From contig JAKOWJ010000034.1 of the NCBI GenBank assembly GCA_029781595.1, forward strand, positions 34,211 through 98,210: a DNA stretch of 64,000 bases. Reading direction: 5' to 3'. The position numbers and the translations under genes are program-made. This DNA is from Pseudomonadota bacterium. GTDB lineage: Bacteria; Pseudomonadota; Gammaproteobacteria; Burkholderiales; Usitatibacteraceae. A model generated the notes under the pieces. It saw only the letters and a program-made list of their open reading frames with translations. It was not told the origin of the DNA and ran no database searches. Positions 54,959-63,683 of this stretch are shown here, piece after piece. Numbering within the stretch: position 1 is the first letter of the stretch; each line of letters begins with the position of its first letter.

Positions 54959-56923
54959 CTACTTCAGGTTCTCGCCGTAGAACTTCTCGAGGCGGCGGTA
55001 GAAGTCGAAGACGTGCTCGTCCTTGTTGTAGCCGTGCCCCTCGCCGGGATAGACCACGTACTCGACGCTCTTGCCGTTCTTCTCCAGCGCCTCGCGGAAC
55101 CGGTCGCCGTGCACCTGCGGCACCCGCCGGTCGGCGGCGCCCATGGTGAGCAGCACCGGCGCCTTCACGTTCGCGGCCTGCCGCAGCGGGGAGTACTTCT
55201 CGAACATCGCCCTGTCGGCGTCCGAGTCGCCCACCATGAGCTTGAAGTCGGTCTGGAAGAAGTCCGACAGGTACGAGATGTCCGAGTACGGAACCTCCTG
55301 GAAGAGGAAGAGGTCGGTCACGGCCACGAAGGGCGAGCCGCACTTCCAGAGGTCCGGGTCGCGCGCGACGCCCATCGCCGCCGCGTAGCCGCCGTAGCTG
55401 CCGCCGTGGATGCACATCCGCGAGCGGTCCGCGATGCCTTCCTTCACCAGGTACAACGCACCGTCGTCGATGTCGTCCTGCATCGCCTGGCCCCATTGGC
55501 GAAAGCTCGAGACGAAGTGCTTCGTGCCGTAGCCCAGCGAGCCCCGAGGCTCGGGTTCGAGCACGGCGTAGCCGCGCGAGGCGAAGAACTGCGCCTCCGG
55601 CCAGCGGCCCCACGAGATGAGCGAATAGCCCCTCACCCAGGGCCCGCCGTGCACGTTCACGATGAGCGGCAGGTTTTTGCCCGTGGAACCTCGCGGGATC
55701 GTGAGCCAGGCGGGGATCTCCATCCCGTCGCGCGCCTTGTACTTCACGAAGCGCCGCTCGGCCATGAGCGCGGGATCCAGCCACGGGCGCGTGCGCACCA
55801 GGCCCTCCAGCGAGGGCTTGGCGCGGTCCAGCAGGTGGTACATGCCCGGGTCGGTGTCAGAGTAGGCGTAGACCAGCGCGAGGTTCTCGTTGTCCGGCGC
55901 GAGCGCGAAGACGTTGATCGTGCCCTTGAGCGTGAGGTCCAGCTGGCGCTGCAGCCGGTCCATCTCCGGGTCGAACCACTTCACCGAAGGCTTCTCGGCG
56001 TCGTAGCGGATGCCCAGGAGCTTCTTCTGGGCGCGGCTGAAGACGAGGCCGCCCTCGACATCGATGAGCCCGTGTTCGAAGACCAGGTCACCCTTCTGGC
56101 GCATGGTCGTGTCGTACTTGTAGATCGCCATGCGGTCGCGCCCCTCGTTGGTCGCGACGTAGAGGGTGCGGTTGTCGTAGTCGAAGGCGACGGGATCCCA
56201 GCCCGTCTTCATCGGCGTGCCGTTGAGGATCGGGAATTCCCAGAGCATCTCCCACTTGGCGTCCTTGCCGTCGCGGTACCACACCTGCTGCATGAGGCGC
56301 GACTGCCTGTCCTTGCGCTCCGGGATGCTCACCGCCACCCGCGGCACGTGGTCGCGGTCCAGCACCCACTTCACCACCCGGCCGGGCGAGTCGAAGGTGA
56401 GCAGCTCGAAGCGCCCCGTCTCCGTGTCGAGCAGGTAGGCGTCGAGCGAGTCGCGCGTGCGCCCGGCCATGGTCACGTAGGCCTTGGGCGAGCCGTCGTG
56501 CGTGAGCGCGAGCAGGCCCAGGCCCCGCAGCGCGAACTTGGTGTACTCGCGCACGGCGCTGCCGTCCTGGTTGATGCAGTAGGACCCGCGGTAGTTCGCG
56601 CCGCCGTTCACGTCCCGGCCGTCGGCCACCGCGAAGCACAGGCGCTCGTTGTTCACCCAGAAGAAGCTCGCGACGTCCAGCCCCTCGAACGCCGTGATGA
56701 CGCTTCGCGTGCGCCTGGCCACGTCCAGGACGACGAGGTTGTCGCGCCCCTTGAGCGGGGCCAGGGCCGCCAGGCGCGAGCCGTCGGGCGACAGGGCCAT
56801 CTGGCTGAACTGCGGGCGCCTGAAGAACTCCTCGACGGGGATGTCCGCCGCCGTCTTCTGCGCGTGGGCCGGGCCGGCGAGGCAGAGGGCCGCGGCCAGC
56901 GCGGCGAGGCAATTTCGGGTCAT
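54959..56923 (-). CDS. Secreted S9 prolyl oligopeptidase-family peptidase
   Basis: A 654-residue exported serine peptidase. A signal peptide (CLAALAAALCLAGPAHAQ) is followed by a propeller ([17 protein letters not shown] and further blades) and a catalytic domain at about 420-654. Ser is in HGGSYGGYAAAM, Asp in GAADRRVPQVHG and His in PGEGHGYNK. It resembles dipeptidyl-aminopeptidase/acylaminoacyl-peptidase members with the N-terminal IPVEEFFRRPQFSQMALSP segment. The start at 56923 begins the signal peptide. It ends at the shared terminator with the convergent S9 gene. Confidence 0.9.
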   Translation of the reverse strand: MTRNCLAALAAALCLAGPAHAQKTAADIPVEEFFRRPQFSQMALSPDGSRLAALAPLKGRDNLVVLDVARRTRSVITAFEGLDVASFFWVNNERLCFAVADGRDVNGGANYRGSYCINQDGSAVREYTKFALRGLGLLALTHDGSPKAYVTMAGRTRDSLDAYLLDTETGRFELLTFDSPGRVVKWVLDRDHVPRVAVSIPERKDRQSRLMQQVWYRDGKDAKWEMLWEFPILNGTPMKTGWDPVAFDYDNRTLYVATNEGRDRMAIYKYDTTMRQKGDLVFEHGLIDVEGGLVFSRAQKKLLGIRYDAEKPSVKWFDPEMDRLQRQLDLTLKGTINVFALAPDNENLALVYAYSDTDPGMYHLLDRAKPSLEGLVRTRPWLDPALMAERRFVKYKARDGMEIPAWLTIPRGSTGKNLPLIVNVHGGPWVRGYSLISWGRWPEAQFFASRGYAVLEPEPRGSLGYGTKHFVSSFRQWGQAMQDDIDDGALYLVKEGIADRSRMCIHGGSYGGYAAAMGVARDPDLWKCGSPFVAVTDLFLFQEVPYSDISYLSDFFQTDFKLMVGDSDADRAMFEKYSPLRQAANVKAPVLLTMGAADRRVPQVHGDRFREALEKNGKSVEYVVYPGEGHGYNKDEHVFDFYRRLEKFYGENLK

Positions 56924-57017
56924 GGTGGGGTCGCCAGTGGGGTGGGGAACCGGGGCCGCCCTCGTGGGACCGCCCCGCCGTGCGCGATTATAGTGGCTGC
57001 GCGACCTCCCCATCCCC

Positions 57018-57398
57018 GTGCTGGCCGACCTCGTCCTGCTGCTGCACGCCGCATTCGTCGCCTTCGTGGTGGGCGGGCTTGCCGCGACCTGGTCCGGCGC
57101 CGCCCTGGGCTGGCGGTGGGTGCGCCACCGGGGATTTCGCCTCGCGCACCTCGCGGCGATCGGCTTCGTCGTCGCGGAGTCGCTGCTGGGCTACGCCTGC
57201 CCGCTCACGATCTGGGAGGACGCCCTGCGCGGCGCGGCGCCCGGCGGCGAAGGGTTCATCCAGCGCTGGGTGCACGCGCTGCTCTTCTGGTCCGCGCCCG
57301 CGTGGGCGTTCACCGCCGCCTACTGCGCCTTCGGCGCCCTCGTGGCCGCCACGTGGTGGGGCGTGCCGCCGGCGCCGCGCCGGGGACGGGGCGCCTAG
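57018..57398 (+). CDS. DUF2784 family membrane protein
   Basis: A 126-residue membrane protein with four hydrophobic helices. LADLVLLLHAAFVAFVVGGL at the start and the middle segment GYACPLTIWEDALR are the recognisable DUF2784 features. Function unknown. The GTG start at 57018 is chosen since no ATG fits. A TATAGT hexamer lies at about 56989-56994. The end overlaps the convergent response regulator gene by four bases. Confidence 0.8.
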   Translation: MLADLVLLLHAAFVAFVVGGLAATWSGAALGWRWVRHRGFRLAHLAAIGFVVAESLLGYACPLTIWEDALRGAAPGGEGFIQRWVHALLFWSAPAWAFTAAYCAFGALVAATWWGVPPAPRRGRGA

Positions 57399-57958
57399 GC
57401 GCGGCCGAGCACCAGGTTCACGGCCGCCACGAGCGCGCTCATCTTGAAGGGCTTGCTCACGTAGCCGTCGGCGCCGGCCGCCAGGCCCGCCTTCACGTCC
57501 GCGGCCTCCGCCTTGCCGGTCATCATGATGACGGGCATGCGCGAGAACTTGGGGTGGGCGCGCAGGCGCGCGAGGATCTGCAGGCCGTCGGCGTCGGGCA
57601 GCACGATGTCCAGGAGCACGAGGTCCGGGAGGATGGGCCGGTTCACCTCGGCGTTGATCTGCTGGCGGTTGGCCGCGCGGCGCACCTCGAATCCGGCCAC
57701 GGAGAAGATCTCCGCCAGCAGGTTGGACAGGTCAGGGTCGTCCTCGATCACGAGCAGGGCGTGGCGCTCGCCGTTGCGCGGCGCGATCTTCGACTGCGCG
57801 CGCCGGGCGATGGCCACGTAGTAACCGGACTTGCGCAGCTCCGCGCCGCCCGAGGCCGCCTCCCGGCCCGCCGTCTCGAGCTGCTGCGGCGTGGGCTGCG
57901 GAGGCTGCACCGCCGCCGGCTTGGTGAAGTCCAGGTCGTCTTCCGCGGGTGAGGTCAT
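57395..57958 (-). CDS. Response regulator with N-terminal extension, no output domain
   Basis: A 187-residue protein. Residues about 66-187 are a CheY-like receiver: acidic pocket [10 protein letters not shown], phosphoacceptor Asp in [13 protein letters not shown], Thr in IMMTGKAEA and Lys in [12 protein letters not shown]. Residues 1-65 are a low-complexity extension ([15 protein letters not shown]) plus a short segment, [12 protein letters not shown]. There is no DNA-binding or enzymatic output, so it probably acts by protein contact. It overlaps plsY by four bases (ATGA). No kinase is adjacent. Confidence 0.85.
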   Translation of the reverse strand: MTSPAEDDLDFTKPAAVQPPQPTPQQLETAGREAASGGAELRKSGYYVAIARRAQSKIAPRNGERHALLVIEDDPDLSNLLAEIFSVAGFEVRRAANRQQINAEVNRPILPDLVLLDIVLPDADGLQILARLRAHPKFSRMPVIMMTGKAEAADVKAGLAAGADGYVSKPFKMSALVAAVNLVLGRA

Positions 57959-58557
57959 GGCACCGCCTTCCTTCTCTCGCCGATCCGGCTCTCCTCGCCC
58001 TTGAGGAGCTTGCGGATGTTCGCCTCGTGGCGCCAGACGAGCAGCGCGCACATCGCCGTGACCGCCGCGAAGGCCGGCCCCGCGCCGTGCATCCAGTACA
58101 CGGCCGCCGGCGCGAGGAGCGAGGCCACGATCGCGCTGAGCGAGGAGTAGCGCGTCGCGACCACCACCGTGAACCAGGCCAGCAGCACGCCCGCGGCGAC
58201 GCGCCAGTCCAGCGCGAGGAGCACCCCCGCGGCCGTGGCCACGCCCTTGCCGCCGCGGAAGCGCAGCCACACGGGATACAGGTGCCCGAGGAAGGCGGCG
58301 AGCGCCGCGACCGCCACCGCCGCGTCCGACAGGCCCAGCCGCAGGGCCGCCCAGACGGCCACCCAGCCCTTGAAGCCGTCGCCCAGGAGCGTCAGCGCCG
58401 CGGCCGCCTTGCTGCCGGAGCGCAGGACGTTGGTGGCCCCCGGGTTGCCGGAGCCGAAGGAGCGCGGATCCGGCAGGCCCATGGCGCGGCTCACGATCAC
58501 CGCGAAGGGCACCGACCCGGCGAGGTAGGCAATGACGGCGGCCAGGAACGCTTCCAT
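57955..58557 (-). CDS. plsY: Acyl-phosphate:glycerol-3-phosphate acyltransferase PlsY
   Basis: First acylation of glycerol-3-phosphate using acyl phosphate, in the inner membrane. It has 200 residues and five membrane helices. The three conserved loops are visible: [32 protein letters not shown], here split as GLPDPR and [34 protein letters not shown]; and [19 protein letters not shown]. It is divergent from folB with 63 bases between starts, a frequent arrangement in betaproteobacteria. Confidence 0.93.
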   Translation of the reverse strand: MEAFLAAVIAYLAGSVPFAVIVSRAMGLPDPRSFGSGNPGATNVLRSGSKAAAALTLLGDGFKGWVAVWAALRLGLSDAAVAVAALAAFLGHLYPVWLRFRGGKGVATAAGVLLALDWRVAAGVLLAWFTVVVATRYSSLSAIVASLLAPAAVYWMHGAGPAFAAVTAMCALLVWRHEANIRKLLKGEESRIGERRKAVP

Positions 58558-58620
58558 GGCGATACTCTACAATACGGCCCCGTTCCCGCTCCGGCCCGAC
58601 CGCGCCCCCCACGACTGCCG

Positions 58621-58983
58621 ATGGACACGATCTTCATCCGCGAATTCCGGGTCGACGCCTGGGTCGGCATCTACGACTGGGAGAAGCTGCGCCCCCAGAC
58701 CCTGGAGCTCGAGGTGGAGATCGGCATCCCCGGCACGCGGGCGGCGGGCTCCGACGACATCCGGGACACGGTGCACTACGGGCTGGTCGTCGAGCGCTTC
58801 ACGGCCGAGCTCGCCGGACGCCGCTTCGGGCTGCTCGAGGCGCTGGCCGAGCACCTGGCGGGCATCGTCACCGGCGAATTCGGCGCGCCGTGGGTGCGCC
58901 TGTCGGTGGCCAAGCTCGGCCACATCCGCAACGTTCGCAAGGTGGGCGTGACCCTCGAGCGCCGGCGCGAGGCCGCGAAGTGA
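58621..58983 (+). CDS. folB: Dihydroneopterin aldolase
   Basis: Cleaves 7,8-dihydroneopterin in folate synthesis; octameric cytoplasmic enzyme. It has 120 residues. FIREFRVDAWVGIYDWEKLRPQ is the conserved start, with the catalytic Glu in FGLLEALAEHLAG and Lys in VAKLGHIRNVRKVGV. A TACAAT hexamer at 58568-58573 could be its -10. It is followed after 7 bases by a small DUF2905 gene. Confidence 0.92.
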   Translation: MDTIFIREFRVDAWVGIYDWEKLRPQTLELEVEIGIPGTRAAGSDDIRDTVHYGLVVERFTAELAGRRFGLLEALAEHLAGIVTGEFGAPWVRLSVAKLGHIRNVRKVGVTLERRREAAK

Positions 58984-58990
58984 GGCGCCC

Positions 58991-59185
58991 GTGCTGAAGT
59001 GGGTGCTGGTGATCGTGGTGGCGGTGGTGGTGCTGTCCTTCTTCGCGCCGCAGTTCTCGCGCATGGGCCTGGGCCGCCTGCCCGGCGACATCACCGTGCG
59101 CTTCCGCGGCCGGCTCGTGTACCTGCCCATCACCACCACGGTGCTCATCTCGCTCGCCCTCACGGCGCTGGGCAGGATCCTCTAG
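58991..59185 (+). CDS. DUF2905 small membrane protein
   Basis: A 64-residue protein with two membrane helices. LKWVLVIVVAVVVLSFF and the motif GRLPGDITVRFRGRLVYLPITTTVLIS are characteristic of DUF2905. Function unknown. The GTG at 58991 is the only sensible start. It follows folB closely and overlaps the convergent membrane protein gene by four bases. Confidence 0.85.
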   Translation: MLKWVLVIVVAVVVLSFFAPQFSRMGLGRLPGDITVRFRGRLVYLPITTTVLISLALTALGRIL

Positions 59186-59976
59186 TCCGCCCCGGCGTCG
59201 GGCTCGGTGAAGATCGAGCGGTACGAGGTGTACACCGTCGCGAGCAGCAGCGGCGCCCACAGGAACAGGCCCAGCCCCAGCGGGACGAGCGCCACGACGA
59301 GCAGCGCCAGCATCGCCAGGCCGTAGACCAGCATCGGCAGGAAATTCCGGAAGCTCGCCGCCAGGCTCTCGCGCATCGCGGGCAGCGCCGGGACGTCGTG
59401 CAGCATCGCGAGTGTCGGCGCGAACCACATCGCGGCCACGAGCGGCAGGGCGAGCGCCGCCACCACGAGCACGCCCAGCAGGAGCGCGATGAGGCTCTCG
59501 GGCACCGCGTTCATGATCGCGGCCTCGTCGCCGCGCAGCAGCGCCATCATGAACGCGCCGCCCACGAACAGCGCGAGGATGCCCACCAGCACGAGCTGGC
59601 CCGCCGTGTAGATGAGGCCGATGGCGAAGAGCGGGCCGGTATTGCGGCGGAAGCCCGCGAGCAGGTGCTCGAGCTCCAGCTCGCCGTCCGTCTCCAGCGA
59701 GCGGCACCCCAGGGCGATGCCGCCCAGCAGGATGGGCGAGACGAGGTTGTCCAGCCAGATGCCCACGAGCGGCACGAGGGTGAGCCCGACGTGCACCAGG
59801 AAGAGCACGACGAGGAAGACGATCCACATGAGCGTGGACTTGCGCACGAGCCGCCAGCCGTCGCCCACCCAGTCGATGCCGGCGCCGGCGCGCACGCGGC
59901 GGCCGGGCATCACGAGCGTCGGGGACCCCGGGTCGTTGGCGGCGGGCCCGGGGAGCAGGGGGCCGGGGGCGGACAT
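59182..59976 (-). CDS. BPSS1780-family membrane protein
   Basis: A 264-residue protein with about six hydrophobic helices. After a soluble N-terminus of about 35 residues, the segment GDGWRLVRKSTLMWIVFLVV and the pattern VSPILLGGIALGCRSLETDGELELEHLLAGF match the BPSS1780 family of betaproteobacteria. Function unknown. The start at 59976 is chosen because the N-terminus MSAPGPLLPGP leads into the domain; frame upstream overlaps ybaK. It is convergent with DUF2905. Confidence 0.75.
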   Translation of the reverse strand: MSAPGPLLPGPAANDPGSPTLVMPGRRVRAGAGIDWVGDGWRLVRKSTLMWIVFLVVLFLVHVGLTLVPLVGIWLDNLVSPILLGGIALGCRSLETDGELELEHLLAGFRRNTGPLFAIGLIYTAGQLVLVGILALFVGGAFMMALLRGDEAAIMNAVPESLIALLLGVLVVAALALPLVAAMWFAPTLAMLHDVPALPAMRESLAASFRNFLPMLVYGLAMLALLVVALVPLGLGLFLWAPLLLATVYTSYRSIFTEPDAGAD

Positions 59977-60016
59977 GGGCGGGAAGTCGGGCGGAAGGCG
60001 GCGGGCCCGGAAAAGG

Positions 60017-60499
60017 TTACTCCTCGCGTCCCACGTCAACAAGGACGGGCGAGAGCACGCGCACGATCTCGGCCGGCGCGATTCCCAGGAGGTAGCCGCG
60101 GCGGCCGCCGTTGATGTAGATGCGCGCGAGCCCGAGGATGCTGCGCTCGAGGTAGACGGGCATGCGCTTTCGCGTGCCGAAGGGCGAGCAGCCGCCCACC
60201 AGGTACCCCGAGTGGCGCGTGGCATCCTCCGGCCTGCAGGGGAACACGCGCTTGGCGCCGGCCACTTTCGCGAGCTCCTTGGTGGCCACCTTGCGGTCGC
60301 CGTGCATCAGCACCACGAGGGGCTCGCCCTTGTCGGTCTCCATCACGAGGGTCTTCACCACCTCGTGCTCGGGCACGCCCAGGCTCGAGGACGACACGGC
60401 CGTGCCGCCGTGCTCGACGTAGTCGTAGAAGTGCTCCGTCCAGGCCACGCCGTGCTGCGCGAGGAAGGCGGTGGCGGGCGTGCCGGCGTGCTTCGTCAT
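60017..60499 (-). CDS. ybaK: Cys-tRNA(Pro)/Cys-tRNA(Cys) deacylase YbaK
   Basis: A 160-residue editing-domain protein of the INS/YbaK superfamily that hydrolyses mischarged aminoacyl-tRNA, mainly Cys-tRNA(Pro). VPEHEVVKTLVMETDKG, LMHGDRKVATKELAKVAGAKR and the segment TRHSGYLVGGCSPFGTRKRM with the key glycines match the family. The ATG at 60499 is the family start. It stands 44 bases before the TauE/SafE gene's stop on the same strand. Confidence 0.9.
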   Translation of the reverse strand: MTKHAGTPATAFLAQHGVAWTEHFYDYVEHGGTAVSSSSLGVPEHEVVKTLVMETDKGEPLVVLMHGDRKVATKELAKVAGAKRVFPCRPEDATRHSGYLVGGCSPFGTRKRMPVYLERSILGLARIYINGGRRGYLLGIAPAEIVRVLSPVLVDVGREE

Positions 60500-60542
60500 G
60501 GGAAAGGCGGGCGCGAAAGGCGCTAGCGTACCCGAGGCGCGC

Positions 60543-61298
60543 TCAGGCGAGCAGCACGCGCGCGAGGAGCACCACGCCGCTCGCGAGGAGCACGCCCCCG
60601 ACGACGCGGCGCATCTGCGCCTGCGTGAGGCCCACGTGGATGCGCGTGCCCAGCGCGAGGCCGGCCCAGGCGAAGGGCGCGGCCAGGGCGAAGCCCGCGA
60701 AGATCGACGCCTTGAGCACGAGGCCCGCGAGGGCGTAGCTCGTGGTGCGGACCGTCGCCGACACGGAGATGATGGTGGAGACGGTCGAGCGGATCTCGCC
60801 CTTCCCGCGCAGCCGGCCGGAGAGATAGGCGGCGTAGACCGGACCACCGGCGCCGAACACCGACGCCAGGGCTCCGGCGAGGATCCCCGCCGGGATGCAC
60901 CACCAGCGCGAGATCGTCCCGCCCGGCGCGGGGTCGAGGATCGCGTGCAGCCCCACCGACATCGCGAAGAGCGCCGCCCCCACGCGCAGGGGCTCGCGCG
61001 GCACGTGCACGAGCACGGTCACGCCCACGACGATGCCCACCACGACGAAGGGCAGCAGGCGCTTGAGCTCGGGCACGCTCACCTCCCGGCGGTTGGCGCC
61101 GCCCACGACCAGGGCGGCCGCCACGTCGGCCATCGCCATGAGCGGCACCAGGTAGGTGAGCGGCAGCCAGTTGGCCAGGATGGGGATGGAGATGATGGTC
61201 GAGCCGAATCCCGACATCCCGAAGACCGTGTAGGCGAAGACGATGGTGAGGGGCGCAACCACCCAGAACGCCAGGGGCAGCGCGGCGAGCTCGCTCAT
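60543..61298 (-). CDS. TauE/SafE-family transporter
   Basis: A 251-residue membrane protein with about eight helices. First repeat: FAYTVFGMSGFGSTIISIPIL; second: AGILAGALASVFGAGGPVYAAYL. It differs from the member at 31983 in the repeat motif (FGMSGFGS versus LLGIGGGA), so the two are not recent duplicates. Substrate unknown; sulfonates or related anions are family substrates. The start overlaps the end of xerD by four bases. Confidence 0.82.
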   Translation of the reverse strand: MSELAALPLAFWVVAPLTIVFAYTVFGMSGFGSTIISIPILANWLPLTYLVPLMAMADVAAALVVGGANRREVSVPELKRLLPFVVVGIVVGVTVLVHVPREPLRVGAALFAMSVGLHAILDPAPGGTISRWWCIPAGILAGALASVFGAGGPVYAAYLSGRLRGKGEIRSTVSTIISVSATVRTTSYALAGLVLKASIFAGFALAAPFAWAGLALGTRIHVGLTQAQMRRVVGGVLLASGVVLLARVLLA

Positions 61299-62206
61299 CC
61301 GCGCGGGTGGTGCTTCTCGTGGATGCGCTTGAGCCGCTCGCGCGCCACGTGCGTGTAGATCTGCGTCGTCGAGATGTCGGCGTGCCCCAGCAGCATCTGC
61401 ACCACGCGCAGGTCGGCGCCGTGGTTGATGAGGTGGGTGGCGAACGCGTGGCGCAGCGTGTGCGGCGAGATGGCCTGGCGGATGCCGGCCCGCGCCGCGT
61501 AGCGCTTCACCAGCCCCCAGAAGGCCTGCCGCGTCATGGCCGCGCCGCGCTGCGTGACGAAGAGCGCGTCGGACTTGCGCGCGCCGAGGATGGCGGGCCG
61601 GGCGATGGCGAGGTAGCGCTGCACCCAGGCGAGCGACTCCTCCCCCAGCGGCGCGAGGCGCTCCTTCGAGCCCTTGCCGAGCACGCGCACCACGCCCATG
61701 TCCAGGCTGAGCTGCTGCACCTTGAGCCCCACGAGCTCGGAGACGCGAAGGCCGCTCGCGTAAAGGAGCTCCAGCATCGCCTTGTCGCGAAGGCCCAGGT
61801 CGGCGTCCTTGTCCGGCGCGTCCAGGAGCGCCTCGACCTCCGCCTCGGAAAGCGACTTGGGCAGCGGGCGCGGCAGCTTCGGCGCCTCGATGTCGGCCGT
61901 CGGGTCGTCGCGGCGCAGGCCCTCCAGGACGAGGTGGCGGTAGAAGCGGCGCAGCGCCGAGACGAGCCGGCCCGTGGTGCGCGGCTTGGCCTTCTTCTGC
62001 GTCACCTGCCAGGCGAGGTGCCGGTGCAGGTGCTCCGGGCCGGCCGCGAGCAGCCCGGGGCCGTCCTCGGCCGCGAGCCAGGCCGCGAACTGCGTCACGT
62101 CGCGCCGGTAGCCCTCCAGGGAATTGCGAGCCAGGCCGTCCGCGAGCCAGAGCGCGTCGCAGAAGCGCTCCACGAGGCGGACGTCAGCCTCGGCGGGCGC
62201 CTTCAT
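61295..62206 (-). CDS. xerD: Tyrosine recombinase XerD
   Basis: Site-specific recombinase that, with XerC, resolves chromosome dimers at dif. It has 303 residues. The N-terminal SAM-like core-binding domain (about 10-95) is followed by the catalytic domain with Arg in ASGLRVSELVGL, Lys in VLGKGSKERLAPLG, His/Arg in SPHTLRHAFATHLINHG, His in MLLGHADIST and the Tyr nucleophile in QIYTHV. Complete length and no linkage to mobile DNA indicate the housekeeping enzyme and not an integrase. It overlaps ogt by 23 bases. Confidence 0.92.
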   Translation of the reverse strand: MKAPAEADVRLVERFCDALWLADGLARNSLEGYRRDVTQFAAWLAAEDGPGLLAAGPEHLHRHLAWQVTQKKAKPRTTGRLVSALRRFYRHLVLEGLRRDDPTADIEAPKLPRPLPKSLSEAEVEALLDAPDKDADLGLRDKAMLELLYASGLRVSELVGLKVQQLSLDMGVVRVLGKGSKERLAPLGEESLAWVQRYLAIARPAILGARKSDALFVTQRGAAMTRQAFWGLVKRYAARAGIRQAISPHTLRHAFATHLINHGADLRVVQMLLGHADISTTQIYTHVARERLKRIHEKHHPRG

Positions 62207-62666
62207 GCGCGAGCAGCCAGCGCTTGATGGAGAGCTCGAAGCCCTCCTCGCGCGCGCCCATGAAGCCGCCGAGCGAGCCGCCCGCGCCCACCACGCGGTG
62301 GCAGGGGACGACGATGGGCAGGGGGTTGGCGCCGCAGGCCCCGCCGACCGCGCGCGCCGACGAGCCGATGCGCCCGGCGAGCTCGCCGTAGGTGAGCGTC
62401 CTGCCCGCGGGGATGGCGCGCATCGCCTCCCACACCGCGATCTGGTGGTGCGTGCCCGCGAGGCGAAGGGGCAGGTCGAAGGCCCAGGCCGGGTCGTCGA
62501 GGTAGGCCTGGATCTGCACGCAGGCGAGGTAGGCCACCGTGTTGCGCGGCGGGGCGAGGGCCGGCACGTCCGGCGAGAGGTAGCGGATGCCGGTGACGTG
62601 CGAGTCCGAGGCCGAGACGCCGATCGTGCCGAACGGCGCCCTCACGCAGGCCTGGAACGGGGCCAC
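62184..62666 (-). CDS. ogt: Methylated-DNA-protein-cysteine methyltransferase
   Basis: Suicide repair enzyme that removes O6-alkyl groups from guanine. It has 160 residues. The acceptor Cys is in PIVVPCHRVVGAGG, preceded by the helix-turn-helix region RTLTYGELAGRIGSSARAVG with the arginine finger. The N-terminal domain is short, so it is the Ogt type without the Ada sensor. It is translationally overlapped with xerD downstream. Six bases separate it from the Ldh gene's stop upstream. Confidence 0.92.
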   Translation of the reverse strand: MAPFQACVRAPFGTIGVSASDSHVTGIRYLSPDVPALAPPRNTVAYLACVQIQAYLDDPAWAFDLPLRLAGTHHQIAVWEAMRAIPAGRTLTYGELAGRIGSSARAVGGACGANPLPIVVPCHRVVGAGGSLGGFMGAREEGFELSIKRWLLAHEGARRG

Positions 62667-62672
62667 GGCGGC

Positions 62673-63683
62673 CTAGCCCTCCCCGGCCAGCGCGCGGATC
62701 CTGGCGGCGAGGTCCGGCGGCAGGGCGATGCCCTCGCGCGCGATGCGCTCGCGGTTGGCGCGGCGCCGGTCACCGGGAAGGCGCACCCCCGCGTCGGCGA
62801 GCATCGCGGCCACGAGCGTCTCCACGCGCTCGAGATAGACCTCGCGGCCGGCGAGCGCCTCCGGGTCGATGGCGAGGAAGGCCTGGCCGATGCGCGTGGG
62901 CTTTCCCGCCTCCGTGAAGAAGCTGTCGGACTCGAAGCCGAAGGCCGCGCCCGAGAGCGCGCAGGCGAGCAGCTCCACCGTGAGCGCGAGCATGGCCCCC
63001 TTGGCGCCGCCGGCGGGCAGCATCATGCCCTCCAGGCCCGCCTTCGGGTCCGTGGTGGGGTTGCCGTCCTTGTCCAGCGCCCAGCCGGCCGGGATGGGCT
63101 TGCCCTCGCGCGCGGCCACCATGAGCTTGCCGCGCGCCACCTCCGACAGGCTCAGGTCCACCACCATGGGCGGCTTGCCGCGGCGCGGGAAGGCGGCGGC
63201 GATGGGGTTGGTGCCGAAGAGCGCGCGCTTGCCGCCCCACATCGGCATGGCCGCCGGCGAGTTGCCGAAGGCGAGGCCCACGAGGCCCGCCTCCGCGATG
63301 GGCTCGGCGTGGTAGGCCGCGACGCCGAAGTGGTTGCTGTTGGCCACGGACGCGAAGGCCACGCCGAACTCGCGCGCGCGGGCGATCGCCTCGCGCACGG
63401 CGAAGGCGCAGGCCTCGAAGGCGAGGCCGCCGCCGGCATCGACGACGAACGCGCCGCCGCGGCCGCGCGCGACCTTCGGCACCGCGCTGCCGGTGGCGCG
63501 GCCGTTCTTCACGTGGCCGCAGTACTGCGGGATGCGCGAGGCCCCGTGCGAGGGGATGCCGTCGAGCTCGGCGGCCACCAGCGCGGCGGCGGTGGCCTCG
63601 GCCATGGCCGGCGTGGCGCCCGATTTCTCGAGCGCGCGCCGCATGAGGTCGTGGAGGGCTTGGGGGGAGAGGCGGTCGGTCAT
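62673..63683 (-). CDS. Ldh-family NAD(P)-dependent oxidoreductase
   Basis: A 336-residue member of the malate/L-lactate/sulfolactate/ureidoglycolate dehydrogenase family, unrelated to classical LDH. The N-terminal EATAAALVAAELDGIPSHG carries the catalytic His, and VANSNHFGVAAYHAE and FGTNPIAAAFPR form the nucleotide-binding part. Which 2-hydroxy acid it oxidises is not readable. It overlaps the TRAP permease fragment by four bases (ATGA), which suggests the pair handles an imported carboxylate or sulfonate. Confidence 0.85.
   Translation of the reverse strand: MTDRLSPQALHDLMRRALEKSGATPAMAEATAAALVAAELDGIPSHGASRIPQYCGHVKNGRATGSAVPKVARGRGGAFVVDAGGGLAFEACAFAVREAIARAREFGVAFASVANSNHFGVAAYHAEPIAEAGLVGLAFGNSPAAMPMWGGKRALFGTNPIAAAFPRRGKPPMVVDLSLSEVARGKLMVAAREGKPIPAGWALDKDGNPTTDPKAGLEGMMLPAGGAKGAMLALTVELLACALSGAAFGFESDSFFTEAGKPTRIGQAFLAIDPEALAGREVYLERVETLVAAMLADAGVRLPGDRRRANRERIAREGIALPPDLAARIRALAGEG

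Noticed and set aside
52934-56923. The two S9 peptidases as a recent inverted duplication
   Set aside because: Lengths are similar and folds shared, but the visible sequences around propeller blades and active sites are too different for a recent copy.
61295-62206. Tyrosine recombinase as a sign of an integrated element
   Set aside because: It is a full-length XerD without attachment-site repeats, tRNA or phage genes nearby; housekeeping recombinase is the simpler reading.
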